Positions 11,710 to 25,300 of a DNA stretch of 64,000 nt are shown piece after piece. The DNA lies in contig JAITYX010000008.1 of NCBI GenBank assembly GCA_021018815.1, positions 2,912,001 through 2,976,000 on the forward strand, given 5' to 3'. Source of the DNA: Talinum fruticosum (lineage: Eukaryota > Streptophyta > Magnoliopsida > Caryophyllales > Talinaceae). A model generated the notes under the pieces. The model was not told the origin of the DNA, made no database searches, and saw only the letters and a list, made by a program, of their open reading frames with translations. The translations under genes and the position numbers were made by a program. Within the stretch, counting starts at the first letter, position 1. Every line of letters starts with the position of its first letter.

Positions 11710-14472
11710 ATAAAAAAGGAGTAAAAACAGAGGAGAGAGAAAGAAGAGGAGGGAAAGATTTAAAGGGGGAGGCCAACAATGGTGGGGAGTGCGGGGATCC
11801 TAAGAACAAGGACAATCACAGAGAGGGAGGACTCACCTCTCTCTCTCTCTTCTGTGTCTCTCAGTTCCGCTTTTTTATCTGGGTGTCGTCGATTGTGGCA
11901 CAAGGGGGATTTCGGAGCTCCCCGATTGATTAAAAGGGGGAATTCTTTTGTTGTTAGCGTTGTTGGGTAGTTGTTTTTCGTCGCCGTTCGGAGAGGGCGA
12001 GTTCTTGAATTCCGGCTTCCGGCGGTTGGTTGGTTTCTCTTTCCAATCGCCCGGAATTCATTGCTTCGCCCTCTCTCCCTCATCCTCGCTCTCCCACCCT
12101 TCCATCAGGTTTGCTTTCTGCCTCAATCAATTCAAAATTTTAAACTTTTGTTGTGAATTATTATCAAGTTCAATTAGGATGGTTAATTACTTCATTGAGG
12201 AAAAAAGGGGTTCTGGGTCTAAATTTTCTGATTAGGTTAAGTGGGCATGCATAATTTCCATTGTTTTTTTATTTTAATATTGATGAATGGGAGTTTGCAT
12301 GCATTTGGAATGGTGTGATTGTTCTGATTTCTATCTTTTGAGTCCTATCTAATGGAGTTGCTTTGCTTACATGATCAATAATTTTCTAATTATTTGATTA
12401 TTATTGATTTCTTGTATGGATTTCAATAAAATTATTTAATTTGAATAATTATTTGCTAATTTTATATTCCTTATGAAAATTCTTCCTGGAAATTTCATCT
12501 CTCTTTCATCCAGATTATTAATTAATTTAATCTCACTGAATTGACTATTGAAAACACTTTAAAAACAAAGGTTTGTACTCTGATCAGTTGTTTAGTTTTC
12601 ATCCACTTGTGTGTTTAAATTACTTGCAAATAGGCAGAGAGACATCATATGATTTAAATAACCTCTCCTTTTATTTTTGTTTTGCCCAAAACTTAGAACG
12701 TCAATTGAATTACCATAGGTTGGTTATCTAAAAGAGAAATTTTATGTAAAGTAAATATGTGCTACCCCCTCCCCCCAAAAAAAAAAAATTTTTTTAGACA
12801 TTCTATGTCTTTGAATGAACTTGGATTGATGGGGACACTCTGGAAACCTTTTGTTATTCTTTTGTCATTTCTCTCTCTCTTTCTCTTTCCTAGTTCCATA
12901 GGTAGCTTTTCTAGAGCATAAATAGTGTTACTATCATGTATTTGATCTTTAGACAACAACTCTTCTCTCAACTCTGAGTTCCTTCATAAGCCTTCTCTCT
13001 TTTGAAGTGCCCAGTATTGTGTATTTCCTCACTAAATAATTTTCATCATTGATAGGGATTGCCCATAGTGAGTGCCTTGGAGGTGATCAAGAACGTATTT
13101 CTCTCTCATATGGAAGCTAACCTTGATATGCAAACCGCCTTCTAGAGGAGTGCCTTTGATTATTGAGGTAATTTTCTGTAGTTAAATTGGTTGGAGGGAT
13201 CTTATGAGCATTTCATGATCTTCTTTATTATTTATTTAACTGTTAATTTATTTTTTAAAAGTTTTGTATCCTTTGATGTATGAGCAAAAGCATTAGTAGT
13301 GCACTGCTTTCAAAAAGCTACAGATTTTGAGTAGTTTTCTCATATGAGATGATGATGGTGTTGTTGAGATGAAATGAATGGACCACCAAAAATTGGTAGC
13401 ATGATTCGAGTTTTCATTGTTTTTTTAATTGTTCCGTGTTGGTGATGTCTTCAAGAGCTTAAAAAAGGCAGACAACTTTCTTTAGCTCTGAATATGATGT
13501 TTCGCAATGGCTCCTCCCCTCCTCCCCCTCCCCTCTAAATCCGAAAGAGGGATATATAGAGGCATGTTTATGGCAAGACTAAGAAGAGAGAACTGAAAAT
13601 ACAAAAGAGTAGTCTCCTCCTTGATTCCTGTGATACCAGGTAGGTGGAGTTATATAGATTGGTTTAGTGATCTGTTTGCTTCTTCAATTTCAGAATTTTA
13701 TATGTTTATATGTGTTGGGGACTTGTTCTTGGTCCCTACTGGTCTCACTTGAGGGCCTCTTGCTCTCTCTCTATAAATGTGTGTGCCACACTATGGTTGA
13801 GGTGCAAAGTATTGACCTTGGTAAGTGAGTTCCTTTTAAGAAAGGGAGCTCTTGTGTCTTTAATCTAAGGCTTCTAACTTCCTTTGGGTGTTTTATTAGC
13901 TCACAATCTTCTTGTCAGTTCGATTATTCTTCTCTCTTGAGCTTTGACATAGAAGTCAGGGGCATGCTTGGACTTATCTCTGGTATTACCTGTTGGTTCC
14001 CTCTCCCCTTCTTTTCTATTTTTTTTTGGGGGGTTGGATATCTCCTACGACGCGATTCTCCTTATCCTTTGCTTATCTTTCCGTCAACAATTTGGACCTA
14101 GACAACTATGTTTGAATCTCTCTAATTGTAAAAGTGGAATCAGTATTCGGCCTGCTGTGTTGACTCCCATTACTGCTCTTTCTGTATGTCCTGTTAATCT
14201 GTTTCTGAATACCTTCAGAAAAAGGAGTAATTGGAACAATTGAATTTTGGATGTATATTGATTTTTTCAATCTGTTTGTTTTTCTTTAAGATGGGTTTCT
14301 GTGTAGTGCCTTTTGCAACTAAGGTATCTGTCTGCTAATAAACTTTGAATGCATAACAGGCGGCCTATTTCCATCAAGCTCAAAGAAAGGTGCATGCTTC
14401 TTTGTGAAGTTTGGCATCTCATAGGAGAAAGTAGGTCTTGATCGGTTCCAGTATCCTTAAACACAAGCTGCA
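11710..14472 (+). other. Probable 5' leader exon(s) and leader introns of the DUF1336 gene
   Basis: A GA/CT-rich, relatively GC-rich block at about 11710-12108 ends in a good donor (CATCAG|GTTTGC). The coding start at 14473 lies in an exon whose acceptor is at 14358-14359 (AACAG|GCGG). This implies a long intron within the 5' UTR. A possible middle leader exon, 13056-13167, is bounded by GATAG and GAG|GTAATT. Open frames at 11760-12235 are not conserved-looking and are taken as leader sequence. The exon limits are inferred from splice motifs only. Confidence 0.4.
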
Positions 14473-17195
14473 ATGGGTGGCTGTGTATCGACTTCACACA
14501 CAAGAGTAGCACCACAAAGGAAGAGGAAGTACACCCTTAGATCAAGAAAGAGTCATGGAAACATTCCTACTGCCATTGCTGATGTTCCGATCAAGAGACT
14601 AAGCGAGTCTGGGGGCCGCATATCAGTGAGTGAGTTTGTTCAGATTGATTTTGAAAAGGGAGGCACTACCACCTGTAGAAGATCCGAAGTTTCTAACAAA
14701 TCATACCATGTCACTCAGGTGCACTGGAACCATGTGGATGAAAATGGTACTTTCCCTTCCCTCTCATCTCTGTCAAACCTGTGAAATTCCTACGTCTGCC
14801 TTAAAGAGTTAATGTTTTTATCCTTTGGCTGTGGGAGGTGGTTATGGACTGTAAGTAGAGAGAAGTCATTATCAGGTTTAACTCTAAGCCCTCAATGATG
14901 ATGGGGTTGTTAACTAATCAGATTTTTGCCTGCTAACTTATTTATGGACTTTTTCCATGTCATGAACCAATGCACTTGTACACCAAATTTAGCAGTTGGA
15001 AACTATTATATCGGAGGATTGGTTTCAATTTATGAAGTACAGTTATCTTATGCTACCCTGTATCATATATGCAGGCATATGCCAGGAAGAAGCATGGTTT
15101 GACTCAGTGAGCATACAAGAATCAGATTCTGATGATGACTTCAGTAGTGTGTTTGGAGGTTAGCAAAATTGCTTCATATTTTTATTTCCATATTTACATG
15201 AGTTCCTATTTTGCTAATGGGAGTCTGTGATTGGCAGGTGCACCCATTTCACGCCCCCAAGCTGGGCTTCTGGTTCCTATGGCAAATAGTGAGAAGGCAG
15301 TGCAGGGTTCCTGGTCTGCCATTTCACCTTCCATGTTCAGGGTTCGTGGTGACACCTACTTCAGGTACACTGATAAGTCTCTCCCCCACCACCCCACCCC
15401 CCACAAAAATTATATAAAGCACCCTTGTTTCAAGGTGCACCTTCAGTTTTTCTAAGGCCTCTAGAGGTTGGTTTGAAAATCTAACTATGTAGATGGATGA
15501 TGTGACATGCAGAGACAAACAGAAAAAATCAGCACCAGGATACTGCCCGTATACTCCAATTGGTGTTGATATGTTTGCCAGCCCTCAAAAGATCAGTCAT
15601 ATTGCTCAGCACCTTGAGCTTCCCTCTGTTAAAGGGAACGGGAAGTTGCCATCATTGTTAGTTGTTAATATACAGGTTATCCTCCTTTAACTTTCTCCAT
15701 TTTACATCTTGTTTGTTCTGTAACATGCGCCTCTGCCGCCTTATAGAGTCGAACTAGCTCTTTCACCATAGAGTTATGTGTTTATGTGTCAGAAACAACG
15801 CGGATCACACTGAAGCACAGTCTTTTTGGGGGTGGGGGTGAGGGTTGGGGGGGTCATAATGTTACCGGTGATGAGCAGAGAGTCTCATCAATGACCCACA
15901 ATGACTGAAGAAGAACAGAGGTCATTGTCATGTTTAGATCGCAACTGCCTATAGTTTTGATTATAATATGATTTTTTTTTTACCCAATTGGAAAATTGCC
16001 AACTCAGTTCTTTAGGGTTTAGACTTAGTGCTTTCAGAATGAATTAGTGGTTTCAAAAATTTAGCTCAGCTAAGGTAAATGTTTGCAGATTACAATAGTT
16101 CTCTAACTATTACTACTTTGTTTTTCCTTTGCAGATGCCTACATACTCGCCTTCCGTGTTCCTAGGTGACAGCAATGGCGAAGGCGTTAACCTTGTATTG
16201 TATTTTAAGTTATCTGAGGATATAGACACAGAAATTCCTTCAGACTTTGTAGACAGCATTAAGGTACTCATTGATATATTGTTAAGTGTTTCTGCTTCTT
16301 TTCTTTTCGTTCTTTCTTTCTTTCTTTTCTTTTTTTTTTTTTTTTTGGGGGGGTTGTGTAGGCTATTCTTAATTATGAAGTGCTGATATATTAGAGCTGA
16401 AACCTCTATTTCCTTGTATTGATGCAGAGATTGGTGGAAAATGAAAGCGAAAAGATTAAAGGATCATCGGTCAGTTTCAGAGAAAGACTAAAGATCTTGG
16501 CTGGGGTGGTAAACCCCGATGATCTTCAGTTGAGTGCTGGTGAAAGGAGGCTTTTGAATGCTTACAAGGATAAGCCCGTACTAACACGACCTCAACATGA
16601 ATTTTTCAAGGTTGGAATAATTCTCCTAAATATGCCTGCAGAAATGTACATGCCTGGAATTTTGAGTAGCAGCTGATTCCGTTGTGCTTCGCAAATGCAG
16701 GGACCTGACTATTTTGAAATTGACATCGATGTTCACCGCTTCAGCTTTGTATCTAGGAAAGCTTTGGAATCACTCCGAGAACGCTTGAAATTAGGAATTC
16801 TTGATCTGGGGCTAACTATTCAGGTAAATCTTGTTCTCTAACCTTGGCAGTGTTCTCTTCATTTTAGCATACATATCAATTTTCAGTGCTTCAGCATAAT
16901 CACTTCATTTCACAACAAAAAACAGGCAAAATTTACAGAAAATAATCATATCTGACGCCTAACACATGCTCCTGTTGAGTCTAAATTAAAGATATAGATC
17001 TTGTGTTTAACTTCCTTGATGGAATATTTCTTCGTGTAGAAGTTTTGTTTGACCATATCTTTTACCCTGGTTTACATGCAGGCACAAAAGCCAGAGGAGC
17101 TACCGGAAAAGGTGTTGTGTTGTATGAGACTGAATAAAATTGACTTTGTAAATCAAGGCCAAATACCCACATTGAAGACATACAATGACGATTAA
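14473..17195 (+). CDS. DUF1336 (EDR2 C-terminal domain) protein, 398 aa
   Basis: Eight coding exons join in frame with GT-AG introns: 14473-14746, 15075-15158, 15238-15364, 15513-15675, 16135-16263, 16428-16610, 16701-16823 and 17082-17195, 1197 nt in all. The protein starts MGGCVST, a typical N-myristoylation site with Cys4 available for palmitoylation, so membrane attachment is likely. A basic segment follows (about residues 15-30), then an acidic ESDSDDDF stretch. The rest is the DUF1336 domain, including [15 protein letters not shown], the PYTPIGVD segment and a C-terminal [12 protein letters not shown] segment. In EDR2 this domain follows PH and START domains, which are absent here, so this is the short stand-alone class of unknown function. 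It faces the WRKY gene tail-to-tail. No frame breaks are seen. Confidence 0.9.
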
Positions 17196-18212
17196 TTTGC
17201 TCGAGCTTGCAGGGAAAGTATCAAGAAACTCAGAGTCTGAGGACAGTTGGCAAATTCTTTGTACAGTGTTTATCTATAATTCTTCATCGTAACCTTTTTC
17301 CTTTCTATTTTTCCTTGTAAATGAAGAGCGAAAAGAAAAGGAAATTCATTTTTAGAATTTCATTCCTTTTTGTTTACCACCATTAAGCATTTTGTCTCAA
17401 TTTTCCCCTCTTCTGAAGTCTGGGCACAATAACGTTCTCTGATTGTTGTGACTGTCCTGCCCATTACTAAAAAGTAGAAAGCATGAAAATTGGTCGCTGC
17501 ATTGCTACAATGTAATGCAATTGCATGTCTGCACTCCAGCAGAAAATCCAGTAAAATTTTCAGCTTAAAGTTATGTAAAGTAATCATGCTATGAGCTCAT
17601 GTGTTCATCAATCTTTTATACTTGATAGTATCCCCCTCTCCCGGCTTTTTGAAGATTCGAACACCAAACCTCACGGATTGAAGTACAGATAACAGGATGA
17701 GTGATAACCAATCTAGGTTTGATCTTCCATGATTATCATCTTGTATGAGCTGTCAAGACCAAGAGGCTGTTTTTGAAAGACCTATGAAGTGAATAACTAT
17801 GATATGATGAATATATGTTTAGCTGATGCTCCAAAACAAGAGGGGTATCAGTTCAATCTTGCAAACTTCCTTCCCAAAAAGCAAAGTATGTAACATTACT
17901 TTGTATCCATAATGTACAAAAGAATACATCATACATGTCAAAACCAGACCCAAATTAATCTCTTCTGAAGTGGCTTACATACAACAAATTCTGTAAAATA
18001 CAAACCCTAGCAGACCTTTTCTGAGGTTCTGGGTTTGAGCCATCTCCTCCGTTTTCTCTATACTTCAAACTTTTTCTGTGTATATCAGCTGCAAACATCC
18101 ATGGGGCCGGGAAAAAAATTCCTCTGAACCTATTCACAGGAAGCACGGAATCCCTAATTCAGGGCAGGGCTTCTGTATTCTGACGACTTGTTCCTTTTAG
18201 TCATGCATTTAT

Positions 18213-21200
18213 CTATGTTATTCTCTCTTCTTTCAAACGGAGAAGGGCTACAGGCTGTTGATTACTTGTAAAATCTGTCTTTCCGACATAGGGGATGTTG
18301 CTTGCTGGAAAACTAGGCGGTCTCAGCTGCGATGAGCTGCTGTTGGCAGTGTTATGGCTGCTTGTCCTAGCAACTGGAACATCATGATTGTGCTTACCCT
18401 CATATGTTGTTATCACCGCTTTAGGGTCTGAGGCTGCCCGCTCAATATGCTTACGAACATTACACCCTTGGTGAGTGCATTTGTAGTAGCTCCTGTTGAG
18501 GAGATACAGGTGTGCCAGGAAGATTCAGAGGATTTGATGCATCACTTAATAGAAAATAAGATAAAACAAAATAAAAGCAATGCCGAATTCTTAACCCCCT
18601 CCAAAAAAAAAAAAAAATTTAAAAGCTACTTCGCTGTATATTAGCTACTCACTCAGAAATGAAAGCAAGCTTTAACGGTTGGATACCTGCCCAGTATCTC
18701 TTCTGAAATTGTTCTGATATGAGAACAAAGTACATTTCTGCGTGTTTGCCACTCTGTTTTAATGTGCATGTATCTTCCTCAAATGTCCAAGCTAGAAAAA
18801 CAATCTAAGAAGGCAATTTTATATCTCATTTGGAAATAACGACTGGTAATTTGGTTGCCAATAGACACAACCAGATCTTTCCATCACCTTCCATATAAAA
18901 ATCAATTGTCATCTCAACTCAGTCTAATCATCTATATTTTCAGCTCGTTCCTCTGTTCTGCTGCCCAAAGGCAATTGGTTCTAACTTCTAATTATCCACC
19001 TAGAATGACCTGCTCAAAGAACATCCTTAAGCACACATCTGTCTTCCAGAACTTTAGGCTTTCTTCACCTTATGTATACACTTCACTGAACAACTAGCAA
19101 TACATCAAATGCTGTTGCCCTACTCCATATTCACAAAGGTAAGAAGTAGTAGCTTCAACAGCACGGTTGGAGATAAGTACAAAATCAGTTCTCAAATTAT
19201 CCATTATCACTCATAAAACAGTTGGATATTTCAAACTTCTAAGTTCAATACGAGAACCAGAGGTAATCAGATGAGCGGGAAGGGAAAACTTGATCATATG
19301 GACAGTAATTGAGCGAAAGCAAAGCAAAGTTGGCCTCATAAGCCATAACAGGCAAACAACAGAAAGTCAAGGTGAAAAAACAATATAACTGCCTCTAGCG
19401 ATTTAGTCGGGTTTCAAAGGCAACCTTGCAGCTGCGAGCAGCACTATTTCTAGAAGCTAGCATTAGAGCTTCACATGAACTCCATACTGAGAGTTCGAGC
19501 ATGATACTTAACACGAACCTCATCCAGATTCCATCTTTGCTAAATTATTGCCTTACTACACCCACAATACGCTGTGATTATAAAGGCAATAAATGCTACA
19601 TGAGAACTGGCAGCCATCTGCAGAACATTCTATTAGCCAGCTCAATCACAGATTCACAATGACTAAAACTCAGCATTTTGACAGAATTCCAGTAAATGGA
19701 TAGCAACAGAGTTGCCAATAAATTCACACAGGTAAGAATTTGACGAGAATAGGAAAGAAGATAAGCTACATCAATATGTTGCTTGATATCTTGTCTTAAG
19801 AATATAAGATGAAACTTCATCAAGGTTGAATGGAAATTTCATAGATGTCATGTTTCCCGATTTCATAAACTTCACATTTCTATGAACGGATACCACTTCC
19901 TTTAGATTAACAACCTACACGTGCAAGTTCTCTTCTACCTCAGATCCCTAGATTTCATATTCCCCCTCGAGCTCTCTTTACATAGTAGTGTATATGCATA
20001 AAAATCTCCACATAAACAGTTTTTCGCCAACTTAAAAATTTCATTTCCAAATTTGTTTCCAGGCATTTCCATTCACTTGCATTTCATAGGAAAACAACTT
20101 GTCTGTTTCCATTTAAATTCATATTCATTAGAACCTTCTGTTTTAACACAAGCCAGCTTCTCAGAATCAAAATAACCAAGGGAATGTTACTTGCCTCGGA
20201 TATGGATTTCCTTTGACAACTTTTTGTCCATATTTGCGCCACCTATAACCATCATCCAAAAGATCAACTTCACTAGTTGTCTGAACAATAATCTTGGGTT
20301 CTGTGACTGTCCTGTGTGAGGCAGCTTGTTCTGATGCCCTGAGTTCTGTGTTCCTTCATGAGCAGAATATAAGTTCTATTAGGGGGATGAAACATCTGAT
20401 AAAGGGAAAATTAATATAAACATTATGGCTAGGTTGCTAAAATACCTTCTCTTGGCATCAGGTTCATCTTCAGATTCTCTAGTGTCGTCATTGCCCATTT
20501 CCTCCTCATCACTGGACAAATGTTCTCCTGTGGCTTGGCTAGATTCCTGATCCCTTCTAGAAAATGAATAACCCATGCCCTCACTTGTGTTATTCATGTT
20601 TCCAATTTGAGATTGAGAACCTAATTCAGGGTTTCCTTGACTTCCCAAGTTTCCATTAGGATTACCACCATCTTTTGAACGCTTTTGTGGTGGTGGATGA
20701 TTGTGCTGGCCCTTATAGATTATCTCAGTCACTTGGCCATCGAGAGAACGCTCCACCTTCTTCTTGACAGGACAACTAACATGTGTACATTTGTAATAAC
20801 TTCGCGGAAATTCACTCCCTTTCACTTGTTTCTGCCCATATTTCCTCCAATTGTAGCCATCATCAGCAGGCTTATCGACAATGATGGAAGAAGGTTGTAA
20901 TCGTTGGTCCATGCTGGCAACCTGGGTTGGTTCTCTTTTCTCTGTAGAATCTGGCGCAGAACTTGTCACATTCTGTTGCATTGACTCAGAGGTGAAAGCT
21001 GGAAACGGAGCTGATCCAGAAAGACCTATTCCAAGAGAAGATGGTAAACTGCCTTGCACATGTAAGTTAGCTTGTGCTTGAGCAGCTTGAGCCGTGACTT
21101 GAGCTAGCGCTTGCTGGTGAGACATCCCAAATGGGCCCTACAAATGTGAATTTGAAATTAGACTTCAAATTCCAAATCCCCATATTATGTTGCATTAGAC

Positions 21201-22312
21201 AGAATGGAGGATCCTAAGGACAACATTTGACCTTGACAGTCATGGATAGCCATGTAACAGAAACCAAGTAAATGACATGAAAATGAAACAAGCCCAAATT
21301 TAGCAAAGACCCTTATCCTTCTTCTCTATCTCAACATCTTCAAGTCATGCCAAGATGCCATACGAAACTCATATAACAGTGGTAAGACCCAGTAAATGTG
21401 TGATAAGATATCATCTATAAATCAAAGCATAACCAAGTTCCAATGCCCCCACAATGACTAGCTATAATTTCATCCTAAACCCTATGAAAAGATCAAAATT
21501 TTAGGTTAAACATAACCCCAATATCAGAGCATTCTACAAGCTCAAAATGCAAAAAATTCTCAATCATGAATCATCAGATCCCATTCAGATAGCAAAAACA
21601 TTTCCAATGATCAAACCCACCTCCTCTTGTTTCCTCCAATCGCCAAAATTAGATTTTCAAAAAAATTCTCTCTTCTTGGGCTACTAACACAAGTCTGTAC
21701 CAAGTCAACTCAATCTCCAACATTTTATCATTATTATTCATCAGCATGAACACTTGAAATGCAAGGAATCCCCAACTCGTAAAATAACAAGAATGCTAGG
21801 TACCCATTTCAAATGAGAAAGCCCAAAAGAAAAACCAGCTAAAATGACAGAAAAATGAAACCCAGAAACCATTTTTCTTCAATTTTGACTCTTTGACCAA
21901 CCTGGCCGGGGAATAAACCGGGTGAATCGAGCAAGCTCGCTGGACTAAGCCCCGGTGGAATCATGAAAACCCCCTTGCTGCTGAGAAACAACCAGACCGG
22001 CCGGTCGGCTCTGCCTGAACCGGAGATGGTCCGGTTCGCCGTTGTCGGCCGCGGGAATATTGGGGCGAGGGGAGGCCATGGCGCCGGCTAATAACTGGGA
22101 GAAAGAACGACAATCAGAATCCGGGTCGTTCTCGGAGAAGAAGCTGGAGACCAGGGTCATCGGGCCGGGGCTAGCCCCGAACCCGGACCCGGAAAAAGGG
22201 AGTCGACCCCAGCACGGGGTGGGAGGGTTATAGTCGGCCGCTGGAGCTGGCCCACCGTCATCCGAGGCGGCGGCGGCGGTTCCGTGGAGGTCACGGCATC
22301 GTTTTCCGCCAT
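18213..22312 (-). CDS. WRKY3/4-like: Group I WRKY transcription factor, WRKY3/4 type, ~513 aa (two indels in exon 1)
   Basis: Four exons on the minus strand: 22312-21902, 21137-20446, 20353-20195 and 18492-18213, 1542 nt. It is a nuclear DNA-binding protein expected to bind W-box (TTGACC/T) sites. Two WRKYGQK motifs lie at about residues 234-240 and 406-412, each followed by a C2H2 zinc-binding pattern ([10 protein letters not shown]...HNH and [10 protein letters not shown]...HNH), which defines group I. The N-terminus has the conserved [12 protein letters not shown] block and the [13 protein letters not shown] serine-proline cluster of likely MAP-kinase sites. The C-terminus ends LRLKEERIT, as in WRKY3/4. 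Exon 1 has two breaks: one base missing in the G/C runs at 22167-22178, and one extra base in the run at 21966-21974. They cancel, so the full length is normal. Sequencing error is likelier than a pseudogene. Confidence 0.9.
18493..20194 (-). other. GC-AG intron interrupting the C-terminal WRKY domain
   Basis: The intron falls after PYPR in the second WRKY domain, the position conserved across plant WRKY genes, in phase 2 (AG|G). The donor reads CCGAG|GCAAGTAAC, so GC replaces GT while the rest matches the donor consensus perfectly. The acceptor is CAACAG|GAGC. Using the nearby GT two bases downstream would destroy the reading frame into SYYKCTH, so the GC site is the only one that gives a WRKY domain. 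Confidence 0.85.
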
Positions 22313-25300
22313 CTTTTTGTTTGTACTGAGCTCGAGCTTGGGATTGGCGTGATGAGGAGCTGGAGAGGAAAGAGATGGGGAGAGAGAGAAAAGCAAGAGA
22401 GCCTTTCTTTTGCAGAATTTCTGGGGCACTGCTGTGTCTTGGTGGGGTTGAGGGGTTTTATTTGCGGAAGCATTCCATTGGCGGATCATAAGAAAACTTT
22501 TCTGGGATCTCTCTCCTTTCCCCCGCCCCCCAAGTCAGATATTTAATTTATATTTTCTCATATTTGAAGTTTTCCTTCTTTTTTTTCTCTTCTCGTAATT
22601 AGTACAGCAACTTTTGTCTGTTCTTGCTCTTATGAATTATTATTCGAAAAAAAGTATTTAGGATATGTTTTTATTCGATTTTGGCTTGAGAGAGAAAAAA
22701 TAAACATAAAAATAATTCACAAAATCTAATCATATTTAGTTTTTCCATGAAAGTTTGATTAAAGTTGAGATAATTAACCTCAAGTCAAATAAAAAGATAT
22801 AAATTCATACTAAATTCGTAGGAAGAGTGATATAATTAAAGTTGGATTAAAGTGGAAATTTATTAGTGTAAATCAAACAACATATTTATATAATCCAAAC
22901 AATTCAAGTTGTATGGATTAATTAATGTATTTATTATATAAAATTCAGATTAAATTATTAGAATAAATTTAGGCGGCTTAATTTGACATATTTTGCTTAA
23001 TCTTCTCAATTCATATCTAATGTAATCTTATATCATACTACTAGTATTGCTATTTTTCTAATATCATACTTTTTTTTTTCTCAACTACTTTTAATTTTTT
23101 TAGTACAATCAATACTAATATATATATGCTAACTAAATTAAGCAGATTAATATTTGGTATTATATTTTGTTACTCAATCTTCTCTCCGAGGGTTGGAGGG
23201 CTTAGTACAAGTTGATTTTTTCCCCGATTCTACTCACTCCTTTTATATGAACTATACTCTATTTAACTCATTTTCATTTTTTTTTTTTGGCTTTTTAACT
23301 TCATCAAAATTTTATTATATCACTTTCCATTAATTTCACTCATTTTCACCCAACTTCACTCCTTTCCACTATTTTCGGAAACCATTCCCCTCCATTTCAC
23401 CCGTTTTCACTTCCCATTCAAATTTTCCACGTAAAATCAGAAACAATTATGATTTTGGAAGTTTTTCAATGGGGTTTTTTTTGTTTGTTTGTTTGATAGA
23501 ATTCAATAGTTTTTGAATGGTTTTCATTAGGGGAAGAAAGTGGAAGGCGGCTAAGAGCCAATGATTGAAAGGTGGTGGTAGTGGCATTTGCAACTTGGCA
23601 ACTTCATAATATAATAACGTTATTTCCCATATTGTCAAAAAAAAAAAAAAAATTCACCCCCGAGCTACTCAAGCCATACTCCAAAAAAAAAAAATCATAA
23701 TTTAAAAAGTGCTTCTTTGTTTTTAGACAAATATATTCTCTAGTTTTGGTACCTCAAAAAACATTTTTATTCATACTAAGATCGATACTGTTAGTTATCT
23801 ATTGTGTACATTTAGATGAATGACCTCTTTAAAAAAATTTTAGATAGCGTGCACATATTAGAAAGAAAAATAAATGAAAAAACTTATGATGATTTACATA
23901 ACAAGTTATTGACTTGTTAACACTGTTCGAAATTATGGGTTGCTAATAAAAAGATCAGTAAATACATTAAAATTTATCAGAAGATTGTATTAACTTTAAT
24001 CTTTATAATTAATTTTAAAAGCAATAAAGGCTCATCATTATAAAAACTAGCGCTAACTCAAATGGTCAAACATGTTGCTCAAATGTCAAAACACATGTAT
24101 GCCCCATAATTCTTTGAAAGGGAAATGAGTTAAGGCCAAGGTCAAGGCATGCATGAGTCATTTTAATTTGGAGAGTGCCACACTTTTAATTACTTGGACC
24201 GTCTTTTCTTCTTTGACATTTTTGGCTCCCTATCTTTTTTATTTCTAGATGACTTTTGGGTACTTTTTTCCCCCATAAATTAATGCATGATACTTATAAC
24301 TAATATGATAATTAGTGGAGAAATTAAACAAATTAAACTGCCCTCGACTTTCATCACAATTAAAAGGACATTCACATGACCTATTGCCTATCATTTCAAC
24401 TTCTTAACCCCTTTTGTCAAATTACTTAATTTGTACCGTACAATTCCGTACATACACTTCCTTATGAAAATAGTTTAACACTAGTTTGATTAAACGATTG
24501 ACCTCGAGCAAAAATTCGAATAGATAATTAACATTAATATGCATCCCGAGTTGACGCAATGAGAGAAAGGGCATGTTATCATTCTAATTATAAATGAATT
24601 TTGTGTTTTTCGGTATTCTCATACAGTTTAAAAACGATAAGTATTATGACACGATAGGAATAGTTGGTGGAGAATGGAAGAAAGGAAAAAGAGAAAGAAA
24701 AAGGGTTGAATATTGTGGGGTGGGGTTAGGTAGGTGGATATAATGCTAATTATGGAGGAGTTTGGGATTTGATGGGTGGGAAGGAAACACGTTCGCTATA
24801 TATATTAGCTGTCCCTCCTCATATTTGATGGTGATTAGGATCATGTATTACTAGGTTCGTGCATCCCATCTTCACATTAATTAATTAGTTAATTATGTAT
24901 TAAAGCTTCTAATTTTAATTAATGCCAGCAACAGCATTATATCCATCTCCTATTCTATGGAAATCTATATCTCATCAGATTGCATTATGTTTTTCTGTAA
25001 AATTGCTTATCTTCATAATCATCCATATCTAGTTAAACAGATGGCATTATGTATTTGGAAAAGATGAAGGTGGCAGCCAAGAGACACCACGCTCAGCTGT
25101 TCATTCTTAAAGAATGTCAATAATTGCATCTCCTAAAGAGCGAGTGGAATGTTCGTCTTGCTCATTGCTTCAGAGAATCAAATTGAGTGGTATATTGACT
25201 TCTTGGTCAATGTTGGAGTGAATAAGAATTCGGAATCTTTGGAGTTAATGTTAGTTTGTCCAATAATTTTTTTGGGTCGTAAGTGAGTTTGCTATCAGTT

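Noticed and set aside
20178..20193. Using the GT two bases downstream of the GC donor in WRKY intron 3
   Set aside because: It puts the next exon out of the [10 protein letters not shown] frame and destroys the zinc finger.
21226..21899. W-box (TTGACC) sites in WRKY intron 1 as evidence for self-regulation
   Set aside because: Two TTGACC hits in this length are about what chance predicts for a degenerate 6-mer on both strands.
21966..22178. Reading the WRKY exon 1 in one frame despite the two compensating indels
   Set aside because: The original frame meets TGA immediately after the first indel, while the family-conserved [12 protein letters not shown] block lies in the shifted frame, so both shifts are needed.
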